DNA from: Sediminispirochaeta sp.
GTDB lineage: Bacteria > Spirochaetota > Spirochaetia > DSM-16054 > Sediminispirochaetaceae
Direction: 5' to 3'
Length of the DNA stretch: 7,768 nucleotides
NCBI GenBank assembly: GCA_011046055.1
Contig: DSBN01000003.1
Location: 1 to 7,768, forward strand
The position numbers and the translations under genes were made by a program. Below the pieces are notes generated by a model. The model worked only from the letters and a program-made list of their open reading frames with translations. It was not told where the DNA came from and made no database searches. Positions within the stretch are counted from its first letter, which is position 1; every line of letters begins with the position of its first letter. Of the stretch, positions 1 to 6,113 are shown in pieces.

Positions 1-974
1 ACTGGTACCAGGGAGTGCGGGAGGCGGTGGCGGCGGTGAAGAGGGCCCATCCCTCCGTACCGGTGATAGTCGGTGGGGTCTACGCCACGCTGATGCCCGA
101 GCACTGCCGCTCCACCAGTGCCGCGGACTACGTGGTGCGGGGGGAGGGCTTCGACCCCCTGCGAGAGATCCTCACCCACGAGGGGTTCTCGGTCCCCGGT
201 GATGCTCCGACGGAGGGAGAGCTGCTGTTGAGGCCGGAGCTCTGGGGAGAGGCTGGGGTGATCCGACTGAACAGAGGGTGCCCCTACCGGTGCAGCTACT
301 GCGCCTCCCGGCTCATCGAACCTGACTTCACCGGCGGAGATCCGGATCTGGCGCTGGAGCGCCTGTTGGAGATGCATCGGCGTCTGGGGATTCGAGACTT
401 CGCCTTTTACGACGACGCCCTGCTGGTCAACAAGGAGCGGCTTCTCTTACCTTTGCTGGAGAAGCTGCTCCGAAAAAAGCTGCCTCTCCGTTTCTACACT
501 CCCAACGCGGTCCATATGCGCTTCATCGACGGGGAGACCGCCTCTCTGATGGCTCGAGCCGGTTTTCAAGAGCTTCGCCTGGGCTATGAATCGTCCGATG
601 GAGCCTTCCACCAAGAGCTGGATCAGAAGTACCGTCCCCAGGAGGTGCCGCCGGCGATCAGCGCGGTGAAAAGGGCGGGCTTTGACGCGAACCGGATAAT
701 TCTCTACGTTCTGGCGGGTCTGCCCGGTCAAAGGGCAGCGGAGGTGGAGGAGACCCTGGAGGAGGCCTCCGAGCTGGGAGTCCGACTCTCGGTGGCCGAG
801 TACTCTCCGGTGCCGGGCACGGCCCTCTGGCCGGCGGCGGTGCGGATGGCGGCCTATCCGATAGACGAAGAGCCGCTGTACCACAACAACAGCTTCTTTC
901 CCATGGAATGGGAGGGGTTCACCCGCGAGGAACTGGAGCGGTTGAAGAGACTCTCCCACGCCTTGTCGCCGTAG
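1..974 (+). CDS. B12-binding-type radical SAM protein, 5'-truncated by the window edge
   Basis: The reading frame is open from the left edge (first full codon at position 3), so the real start lies outside. The GTG at 15 is an internal valine codon, used here only for numbering. The visible start (VIVGGVYATLMPEH, then DYVVRGEG) is typical of the end of a cobalamin-binding domain. The radical-SAM core follows, with a CxxxCxxC motif at Cys89, Cys93 and Cys96 that would hold the [4Fe-4S] cluster and SAM. Further family hallmarks are FYDD at 131-134, LGYES at 189-193, AGLPGQ at 234-239 and YSPVPGT at 263-269. The fold is therefore secure. The substrate is not: this superfamily includes methyltransferases, cyclases and many uncharacterised members. 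The enzyme is probably cytosolic and oxygen-sensitive. It ends at TAG 972-974. The next gene is 195 bp away behind two inverted repeats, so it is probably the last gene of its own transcript. Confidence 0.9.
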   Translation, partial: WYQGVREAVAAVKRAHPSVPVIVGGVYATLMPEHCRSTSAADYVVRGEGFDPLREILTHEGFSVPGDAPTEGELLLRPELWGEAGVIRLNRGCPYRCSYCASRLIEPDFTGGDPDLALERLLEMHRRLGIRDFAFYDDALLVNKERLLLPLLEKLLRKKLPLRFYTPNAVHMRFIDGETASLMARAGFQELRLGYESSDGAFHQELDQKYRPQEVPPAISAVKRAGFDANRIILYVLAGLPGQRAAEVEETLEEASELGVRLSVAEYSPVPGTALWPAAVRMAAYPIDEEPLYHNNSFFPMEWEGFTREELERLKRLSHALSP

Positions 975-1046
975 TGGCGAGAGCTCAAAGAGGGCGGGCT
1001 CGCGTCAAACGCTTAGAAAATGAGTGTTTCCCTTACGGTTGGAGGC

Positions 1047-1089
1047 ATTCGAAATGTGGAGAATGTAAATCATTCTCCACATTTCGAAT
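1047..1089. repeat. Perfect inverted repeat, 19-bp arms, 5-nt loop
   Basis: The left arm ATTCGAAATGTGGAGAATG (1047-1065) is the exact reverse complement of 1071-1089, separated by TAAAT. The arms are not GC-rich, and neither strand has a T-run after the stem, so it is not a canonical intrinsic terminator. It lies 73 bp after the radical-SAM stop codon and 80 bp before the protease start. It could be a hairpin that protects an mRNA 3' end, a recognition site, or a dispersed palindromic element. The sequence alone does not decide between these. Confidence 0.85.
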
Positions 1090-1105
1090 TACTGAGGCGT
1101 TCAGG

Positions 1106-1134
1106 TTTTCCCGCATGCGGGAATGTGTTATTAT
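1106..1134 (+). promoter_or_regulatory. Possible sigma-70-like promoter for the protease gene
   Basis: A -10-like TATTAT lies at 1129-1134 (5 of 6 matches to TATAAT). A poor -35-like TTTTCC lies at 1106-1111 (3 of 6), with a 17-nt spacer. A second A/T-rich hexamer, TATAAC, lies at 1139-1144 but has no acceptable -35 partner. Transcription would begin near 1141, leaving a leader of about 30 nt. The weak -35 together with the overlapping palindrome suggests a regulated promoter, but this is inference. Confidence 0.3.
1108..1123. promoter_or_regulatory. 16-bp perfect palindrome, candidate operator
   Basis: TTCCCGCATGCGGGAA is self-complementary over all 16 bases. It lies 46 bp upstream of the protease GTG and covers the end of the possible -35 element and part of the spacer of the promoter proposed at 1106-1134. 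That position suits a repressor or other dimeric regulator. As RNA it could also form a short GC-rich stem followed by a weakly T-rich stretch, so a role in terminating the upstream gene is possible. The palindrome is certain. Its role is inference. Confidence 0.4.
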
Positions 1135-1159
1135 CTACTATAACATCTCATTTGCCATC

Positions 1160-1163
1160 GAGG
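1160..1163 (+). promoter_or_regulatory. Ribosome binding site fixing the protease start at 1170
   Basis: GAGG is followed by a 6-nt spacer and GTG at 1170-1172. No comparable site precedes the in-frame ATG at 1020. The 50 codons between them run through the inverted repeats and do not resemble a signal peptide, whereas the frame from 1170 begins directly with one. Confidence 0.7.
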
Positions 1164-1169
1164 TATTCC

Positions 1170-2678
1170 GTGACCAGAAAGAACCTAATCAAGCTGCCGC
1201 TCTTTTTGCTACTAAGCTCCGTCTTGCTCTCCCAGCTCACGGCTCAGAGTGATGAGGGGAGCAGAATCGTCCCTGGCAGGAGCTATCAAGGTCGAATGCG
1301 AATGGACGATGAGGACCTTCCGTACCGTACCTATCGATTGGAGGTGTCGTCCGACGTTTTTGCCGTTGAGGTACGGCTCGACAACGCTCCGGTCGATCTG
1401 GACCTGTACCTCAAACACGGCGAGCCCATCTACGACTACGGTGAAGTGGATCACAGCTCGAGCTCTTATGACAAGAACGAGAGTATTTTTGTGTCTCGGC
1501 TCAGCACTCCGGAGCTGCAGGACGGGGTGTACTACATAGACGTGCTGTACCAAAGCGGAAGACAGGACGCGAAGCGGAGGTGGATGGACCGGAGCTTCAC
1601 TTTTGATATCACGGTGGACACCATTACCGCGGAGGACAATATTCGGATAAAACCGAACGAAGTGGTACGCTCGGAGTTGCGGCCGGAGACGGGCATGGCC
1701 CAAACCTTCGCCCTTCGAATTCCCGAGGAGACCAAGGCCGCTCGCATCGATCTGTTCGATGTACAAGGGGATTTGGACTTTTTAGTGAGCTATGAGAATC
1801 CGGTGCCCAGCTACAGCAACGCCGACTATATCGGCGATTCGCCGCTCGGCAGGGAGTCCTTGGTAATGGATGGGTCGGAAGATGAGCCGGAGATCCCCGC
1901 CGGAACCTACTACATTACCGTCTTTGACTCGGTGGGCAGGATCTACCCCCAGAATTTTGCCCTGATGGTCAGCCTCGGTGCTGATCCGCCGGAGGAACTT
2001 CTGGAGATACCTCGATTTCCCAGGGTCAGTGACGAATTGGATCAAGCCCTGTACTCCACCGTGGAGGTGATCAGTGAATCCGGCCGAGGTTCCGGAGTTT
2101 TCTTGAGCAGGGAGGGGATACTGCTCACGGCGGCTCACGTGGTGCGCGGGCACGACGGAGAGGCCGTGGAGGGCGCGGCGATCGCCGGCAACCTGAACCA
2201 CCGGGAAGTCCCGCGCGAGCTCTTTCACGCCCGGGTCCTGGAGTGGGACGAGGAGTTGGATCTGGCCCTGTTGAAGGTGGAGTCGGGACTCTACGGGCAA
2301 GAGCTGCCGCGGAACTACCGATTTCCCCATCTGCCCCTATCGGAGACGGAGGAGCTGAGAGTGGGGCAGCCTCTCTCTTTCATCGGCTACCCCCGTACCG
2401 GAGAGGCGGCTTCCAAATCGTCGGTCACCCTTGTGAGGGGGGTGGTCAGCGGCTTCGCCGAACGGGGGGCGTACAGCTTGGCGAAGACCGACGCCCCTCT
2501 GATTCCCGGTACCTCCGGCGGGGCGGTGATCAACGCCTACTACGAGCTCGAAGGCATTGTCTCCCACACCGTCGGCGGCAGCCAAAGCGGATCGCACGGT
2601 TCGTTGGGCTTTTTTCTCCCGGTTTCGCAGATACCCTCCCGGTGGTTGGAGCGAATTAAGGGGAGTGGTAGTTTCTGA
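1170..2678 (+). CDS. Secreted trypsin-like serine protease with two N-terminal PPC-type domains
   Basis: The 502-residue product, counted from the GTG at 1170, begins with a signal peptide: a basic MTRKNLIK start, a leucine-rich core and likely cleavage near TAQ-S (about residue 26). There is no lipobox cysteine, so the mature protein should be periplasmic or released. Two beta-domains resembling bacterial pre-peptidase C-terminal (PPC) domains follow, at roughly residues 35-150 and 160-268. They are marked by VDLDLYL then DGVYYIDV in the first, and GDLDFLV then AGTYYITVFD in the second. The catalytic domain covers about 293-490 and has a complete triad: His323 in TAAHVV, Asp364 in LDLAL and Ser449 in GTSGG. 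No PDZ domain is present, which separates it from typical DegP/HtrA proteins. PPC domains usually sit after the protease domain; here they precede it and may direct substrate binding or folding. The natural substrate is unknown. The 3' end overlaps the opposing gene by 23 bp. Confidence 0.88.
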   Translation: MTRKNLIKLPLFLLLSSVLLSQLTAQSDEGSRIVPGRSYQGRMRMDDEDLPYRTYRLEVSSDVFAVEVRLDNAPVDLDLYLKHGEPIYDYGEVDHSSSSYDKNESIFVSRLSTPELQDGVYYIDVLYQSGRQDAKRRWMDRSFTFDITVDTITAEDNIRIKPNEVVRSELRPETGMAQTFALRIPEETKAARIDLFDVQGDLDFLVSYENPVPSYSNADYIGDSPLGRESLVMDGSEDEPEIPAGTYYITVFDSVGRIYPQNFALMVSLGADPPEELLEIPRFPRVSDELDQALYSTVEVISESGRGSGVFLSREGILLTAAHVVRGHDGEAVEGAAIAGNLNHREVPRELFHARVLEWDEELDLALLKVESGLYGQELPRNYRFPHLPLSETEELRVGQPLSFIGYPRTGEAASKSSVTLVRGVVSGFAERGAYSLAKTDAPLIPGTSGGAVINAYYELEGIVSHTVGGSQSGSHGSLGFFLPVSQIPSRWLERIKGSGSF

Positions 2679-3252
2679 GTTGGTCCTTCACTTGATTTAG
2701 GGCCTCCTGGTACTGCCCTTCCAGATGGCGGAGGTTTTTCTGCAGCAGCTGGGAGAACTCCGGGTCCTGTTCGTGTTTGAGTTCGATCTCGTAACCGTAC
2801 TGCTGGGCTAGGGACTGCTGTTTCCGACGCAGCTGAGGGGTGTACTGCTGCTTCAGTTGCTCCTTGAGCTGCTCCCGCTGCTCCAGGTACTGGCTGAAAA
2901 ACTGGGATATCTGCTGCAGTATCTCTTCGATTATCCCGGCATTGCCGATTACTTTTTTTAAACCTTCGGAGACGAAGTCCAGGCGGGACTGGTACTCTCC
3001 GTTGCGCGGGAGGCTGATGTAGGTGAGCAGGACTTCGATGACCGCCTTCTCCACCTGTTTTTTCTCCTGCCCCGAGTACTCTTTCAGAGCCTGAGTCAGC
3101 TTCTTGGGCTCCGCCTTGTCCGCGGATAGATATTCGGAGGCGATCTTCTGGCCCTTCTCCTTCAACTCGCTGGCCCGCAGGGCCGATTTGTCGCTCTTTA
3201 TGCTTGCGGTCCGTTCCATAGCCAGTTCCCACGATGATTTTATCTCGCCCAT
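2656..3252 (-). CDS. Uncharacterised glutamine-rich, helical cytosolic protein
   Basis: The product has 198 residues. The ATG at 3252 is chosen over an in-frame upstream codon at 3300 because a perfect AGGAGG lies 7 nt before it. I do not recognise a function. The N-terminus (MGEIKSSWELAMERT) resembles, from memory, the conserved start of small hypothetical proteins in spirochaetes and some deltaproteobacteria. There is no signal peptide, membrane segment or cysteine. The sequence is highly charged and predicted by eye to be mostly helical. Residues about 108-150 are rich in Gln, Glu and Leu (EQREQLKEQLKQQ), suggesting a coiled coil. The C-terminal third (about 160-195) is also Gln/Leu-rich. 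It is transcribed divergently from the formate dehydrogenase operon and converges on the protease gene with a 23-bp overlap. A structural or regulatory role is possible, but nothing here shows one. Confidence 0.8.
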   Translation of the reverse strand: MGEIKSSWELAMERTASIKSDKSALRASELKEKGQKIASEYLSADKAEPKKLTQALKEYSGQEKKQVEKAVIEVLLTYISLPRNGEYQSRLDFVSEGLKKVIGNAGIIEEILQQISQFFSQYLEQREQLKEQLKQQYTPQLRRKQQSLAQQYGYEIELKHEQDPEFSQLLQKNLRHLEGQYQEALNQVKDQLRNYHSP

Positions 3253-3259
3253 GTTTTTT

Positions 3260-3265
3260 CCTCCT
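3260..3265 (-). promoter_or_regulatory. Consensus ribosome binding site of the reverse-strand gene
   Basis: On the minus strand this reads AGGAGG, with a 7-nt A-rich spacer to ATG at 3252-3250. It decides the start: the alternative upstream codon at 3300 would place this site inside the coding region. Confidence 0.85.
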
Positions 3266-3271
3266 GAATGG

Positions 3272-3300
3272 AATATATCGAAGATCGTCGGTTGCGGCAA
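3272..3300 (-). promoter_or_regulatory. Possible sigma-70-like promoter for the reverse-strand gene
   Basis: Read on the minus strand, TTGCCG (3300-3295) and TATATT (3277-3272) are separated by exactly 17 nt, with 4 of 6 and 5 of 6 consensus matches. The predicted start of transcription, near 3265, would fall at the edge of the AGGAGG and give a leader of only about 13 nt. That is unusually short, so a start further upstream is possible. Confidence 0.4.
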
Positions 3301-3306
3301 ATTTAC

Positions 3307-3335
3307 TTTACCCTGTATTAGAAATCTTTTATACT
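3307..3335 (+). promoter_or_regulatory. Sigma-70-like promoter of the fdh-mobA operon
   Basis: TTTACC (3307-3312) and TATACT (3330-3335) are separated by 17 nt, with 4 of 6 and 5 of 6 matches to TTGACA and TATAAT. The region is clearly more AT-rich than its surroundings. Transcription would begin near 3342, leaving a leader of about 54 nt, too short for a molybdenum-cofactor (moco) riboswitch. The only symmetry seen in the leader is an 8-bp AGGCGCCT palindrome at 3350-3357. No obvious FNR-like TTGAT-N4-ATCAA box is visible in the gap. Confidence 0.55.
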
Positions 3336-3380
3336 ATTCGTAGCACTCGAGGCGCCTGAAGAGGTCTCGTTGTTTAGAGC

Positions 3381-3387
3381 AAAGGAG
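3381..3387 (+). promoter_or_regulatory. Ribosome binding site fixing the formate dehydrogenase start at 3396
   Basis: AAAGGAG is followed by an 8-nt spacer and ATG at 3396. The slightly longer frame that starts at GTG 3387 would use the last base of this site as its start codon, so it is rejected. Confidence 0.85.
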
Positions 3388-3395
3388 TGATCCAC

Positions 3396-6110
3396 ATGTC
3401 AGAGCGTGTCCAATTGATGATCGATGGAAAAGAAATCACCGCGGGGCGAGGTGCCAACCTGCTCACCACTGCCCGGGAGCACGGAGTTGAAATACCGAGC
3501 CTCTGTTTTTTAAAAAACCTCAGCCCCACCGGTTCGTGCCGGATGTGTATTGTAAAAATAGAGGGACGTCGGGGTCTGGTCCCCGCCTGCAGTACCCAGG
3601 TGGAGGAGGGGATGCAGGTGACCTCCACGGACGAGGAGATAGAAAAGTTCCGTCGCACCACGCTGGAACTCCATTTGGCGGAGCACAATTACGACTGTCC
3701 GGTCTGTCCGGCCAACGGGGAGTGTGAGCTCCAGGACCTGGCTTTTCAGTACGACATCGGAGTCGAGAAGAACCGTCAGTTCCCCTCCCTGGTACCGAGT
3801 GAAGAGAGTGTCCACCTGCCGGTGGACCAAACCAGCCCCGTTCTGGTCTACGACGCTACCCGCTGTATCCGCTGCGGACGCTGTATCACCGCTTGTGATG
3901 AAGTACAGGGCAAGGGTGTGCTGAGTTTCATCCACCGAGGCTTGCAGACCTTTGTGTCTCCCGAGTTCGGCAGCTGGGCCGCCTCCTCCTGCGACGGCTG
4001 CGGGGAGTGCGTGCAAGCCTGCCCCACCGCCGGCTTGATGGAGAAGCCCCTGGACCGCTCTTTCCGAGCCTTTGAGTTTGATAAAAAGGTACGGACCACC
4101 TGTGTCTACTGTGGGGTGGGCTGTCAGCTGGAGATGTGGATCAAAAACGACAAGGTCATTCGGGTTCGCGGTGCCGACGCGCACCCCAACTACGGAAGGC
4201 TCTGTGTGAAGGGGCGTTTTGGATACGAGTTTATCGCCAACGAGGACCGACTCACCGTCCCGCTGGTCAAAAAGGAGGGCCGCTTCGTGGAGACCAGCTG
4301 GGACGAGGCGCTCGACCTGGTGGCCCGTCGCTTCAAGGAGATCAAGCAGGACCACGGCTCCGACGCCTTGGCCGGTCTCTCGTCGGCCAAGTGTACCAAC
4401 GAGGAGAACTACATTTTTCAGAAGTTCGTCCGGGCGGTATTCGGTACCAACAACGTGGACCACTGCGCCCGGCTCTGCCACGCTCCGACGGTGGCCGGAC
4501 TGAACATGGCCTTCGGCTCCGGAGCGATGACCAACTCGATCCCCGAACTGGCCGAGGCCGACTGCATCCTGGTCACCGGCGCCAACGTGACCGAGACCCA
4601 CCCGGTCACCGCCACCTATATCAAGAACGCGGTACGCCGGGGCGCCCGGGTGATAGTGGTAGATCCCCGAAAGATAGACCTGGTCAAACACTCGGAGATA
4701 TGGGTCCGCCAGAGACCGGGTACCGACGTAGCTTGGATCAACGGCCTGATCCATGTGATCATTGAGGAAGGTTTGATGAACGAAGAGTTTATCGCCCAGC
4801 GTACCGAGGGTTTCGAAGAGCTCCGGGACCTGGTCAAGGCCTACACCCCCGAACGGGTCGAGGAGATCAGTGGGATCCCCGCGGAGAAGATCCGCGAGAT
4901 CGCCCGGATCTACGCCGGTTCGGAAAAATCATCCATCGTCTACGCCATGGGGATCACCCAGCACACGACGGGTACGGACAACGTCCTCTCCCTGGCCAAC
5001 CTGGCAATGGTGGCCGGACAGATCGGGCGGAGGGCCACCGGAGTGAACCCGCTTCGAGGGCAGAACAACGTCCAGGGCGCCGGCGATATGGCCGCGCTAC
5101 CCAACACCTTTCCGGGCTACCAAAAGGTGGGTATCGATGAGTTTCAGGAGAAGTTCGCCCGGGCGTGGAACGTCGACTCGCTGCCCTCCGAACCGGGACT
5201 GACCATCACCGAGATCATGGATGCGGCGGTGAACAAGAAGGTCCGCGGTCTCTATATCATGGGTGAAAACCCGATGCTCTCGGATCCGAATATCCAGCAC
5301 GTCGAGGAGGCGCTGGAGGCCCTTGATTTCCTGGTGGTACAGGATATCTTCCTCAGCGAGACCGCTCAACACGCTGATGTGATCCTACCGGCGGCCTCCT
5401 TCGCCGAGAAAAACGGCACCTTCACCAACAGCGGACGGACGGTGCTTCGGGTTCGTGAGGCGGTCTCCCCTCGGGGCGAGGTCAAGGCGGACTGGCAGAT
5501 CGTCTGCGATCTGGCCACCCGGATGGGATACCCCATGCGGTACGATTCGGCATCACGGATCATGGACGAAATCGCCTCGGTCGCCCCGATATACGGGGGG
5601 ATCAGCTACACGCGCTTGGAGACCGAAGAGCTCCACTGGCCCTGTCCCAGCCCGGATCACCCGGGGACCCTTTTCCTCCATCAGGAGAGCTTCAAGGGGA
5701 AGAAAGGCAAGATGCACCCAGTAGACTTCATCCCCCCGGCGGAGCAGCCGAACAAGGAGTACCCCCTGGTCCTCTCCACCGGCAGAATGCTCTACCACTA
5801 CCACACGGCGACCATGACACGGCGTTCGGCGCCGCTGAACACCTTCGCTCGGGACGCCTACGTGGAGATAAGCCGGGAAGACCTGGAGCAGGTGGGGGCC
5901 TGCGACGGCTGCCGGGTCCGGGTGATCACCCGACGGGGGGACATCGAGATCTACGCCCGCGAGAGCGATAGAGTCGCCCCGGGAGTGGTCTTCATCCCCT
6001 TCCACTTCCACGAGTCCCCGGCGAACAGGCTGACCAACGATGCGGTGGACCCAATCGCCAAAATACCGGAGTTCAAGGTCGCCGCCTGTCGCATTGAAAA
6101 GATGGAGTAG
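3396..6110 (+). CDS. fdhA: Formate dehydrogenase catalytic subunit, NuoG-like Fe-S N-terminus, Cys active site
   Basis: The 904-residue protein should oxidise formate to CO2 at a molybdenum or tungsten bis-guanine-dinucleotide site, or run the reverse reaction. Cluster ligands, counted from ATG 3396, appear in order. A [2Fe-2S] site has Cys37, 48, 51 and 65. A His-Cys3 [4Fe-4S] site of the NuoG type has His97 and Cys101, 104 and 110. Two ferredoxin-like [4Fe-4S] sites have Cys157/160/163/167 and Cys199/202/205/209. A catalytic-domain [4Fe-4S] site has Cys236, 239, 243 and 270. The metal ligand is Cys361 in ARLCHAPTVAG, followed by the conserved His362. It is encoded by TGC 4476-4478, so this is not a selenoprotein. 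The C-terminal cofactor-binding domain begins near residue 788 (LSTGRMLYHYHT). There is no signal peptide or Tat motif, so it is cytosolic. The wiring fits soluble NAD- or ferredoxin-linked or hydrogenase-linked formate dehydrogenases, but no partner subunit is adjacent. Specificity for formate is inferred from family resemblance. Confidence 0.9.
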   Translation: MSERVQLMIDGKEITAGRGANLLTTAREHGVEIPSLCFLKNLSPTGSCRMCIVKIEGRRGLVPACSTQVEEGMQVTSTDEEIEKFRRTTLELHLAEHNYDCPVCPANGECELQDLAFQYDIGVEKNRQFPSLVPSEESVHLPVDQTSPVLVYDATRCIRCGRCITACDEVQGKGVLSFIHRGLQTFVSPEFGSWAASSCDGCGECVQACPTAGLMEKPLDRSFRAFEFDKKVRTTCVYCGVGCQLEMWIKNDKVIRVRGADAHPNYGRLCVKGRFGYEFIANEDRLTVPLVKKEGRFVETSWDEALDLVARRFKEIKQDHGSDALAGLSSAKCTNEENYIFQKFVRAVFGTNNVDHCARLCHAPTVAGLNMAFGSGAMTNSIPELAEADCILVTGANVTETHPVTATYIKNAVRRGARVIVVDPRKIDLVKHSEIWVRQRPGTDVAWINGLIHVIIEEGLMNEEFIAQRTEGFEELRDLVKAYTPERVEEISGIPAEKIREIARIYAGSEKSSIVYAMGITQHTTGTDNVLSLANLAMVAGQIGRRATGVNPLRGQNNVQGAGDMAALPNTFPGYQKVGIDEFQEKFARAWNVDSLPSEPGLTITEIMDAAVNKKVRGLYIMGENPMLSDPNIQHVEEALEALDFLVVQDIFLSETAQHADVILPAASFAEKNGTFTNSGRTVLRVREAVSPRGEVKADWQIVCDLATRMGYPMRYDSASRIMDEIASVAPIYGGISYTRLETEELHWPCPSPDHPGTLFLHQESFKGKKGKMHPVDFIPPAEQPNKEYPLVLSTGRMLYHYHTATMTRRSAPLNTFARDAYVEISREDLEQVGACDGCRVRVITRRGDIEIYARESDRVAPGVVFIPFHFHESPANRLTNDAVDPIAKIPEFKVAACRIEKME
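6104..6107 (+). promoter_or_regulatory. Ribosome binding site supporting the TTG start of mobA
   Basis: GGAG lies within the last codons of the formate dehydrogenase gene, 6 nt before TTG 6114. The frame upstream of the TTG is closed at once by the in-frame TAG 6108-6110, and the next in-frame ATG falls after the conserved motif. TTG is therefore the only reasonable start. Confidence 0.75.
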
Positions 6111-6113
6111 AAC

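Noticed and set aside
966..1003. Possible terminator just after the radical-SAM gene
   Set aside because: Only short 5-bp stems can be drawn (966-970 with 976-980, or 977-981 with 999-1003), and no T-run follows.
1020..1169. N-terminal extension of the protease from ATG 1020
   Set aside because: No ribosome binding site precedes it, it runs through both inverted repeats, and it would bury the signal peptide that begins at the GTG at 1170, which has a good GAGG.
908..1252. 114-codon open frame bridging the radical-SAM and protease genes
   Set aside because: It overlaps both well-supported genes in another frame, crosses the hairpin and has no recognisable motif.
2580..2620. Terminator-like stem followed by a T-run near the end of the protease gene
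   Set aside because: The T-run at 2610-2615 lies inside the coding region, and the candidate arms before it do not pair beyond three bases.
3342..3395. Molybdenum-cofactor riboswitch in the formate dehydrogenase leader
   Set aside because: The predicted leader is about 54 nt, much shorter than the known structure, and I see no matching stems.
3510..4754. 414-codon open frame antisense to the formate dehydrogenase gene
   Set aside because: It is a mirror of a GC-rich gene with strong motifs on the other strand, has no ribosome binding site of note and has low-complexity composition.
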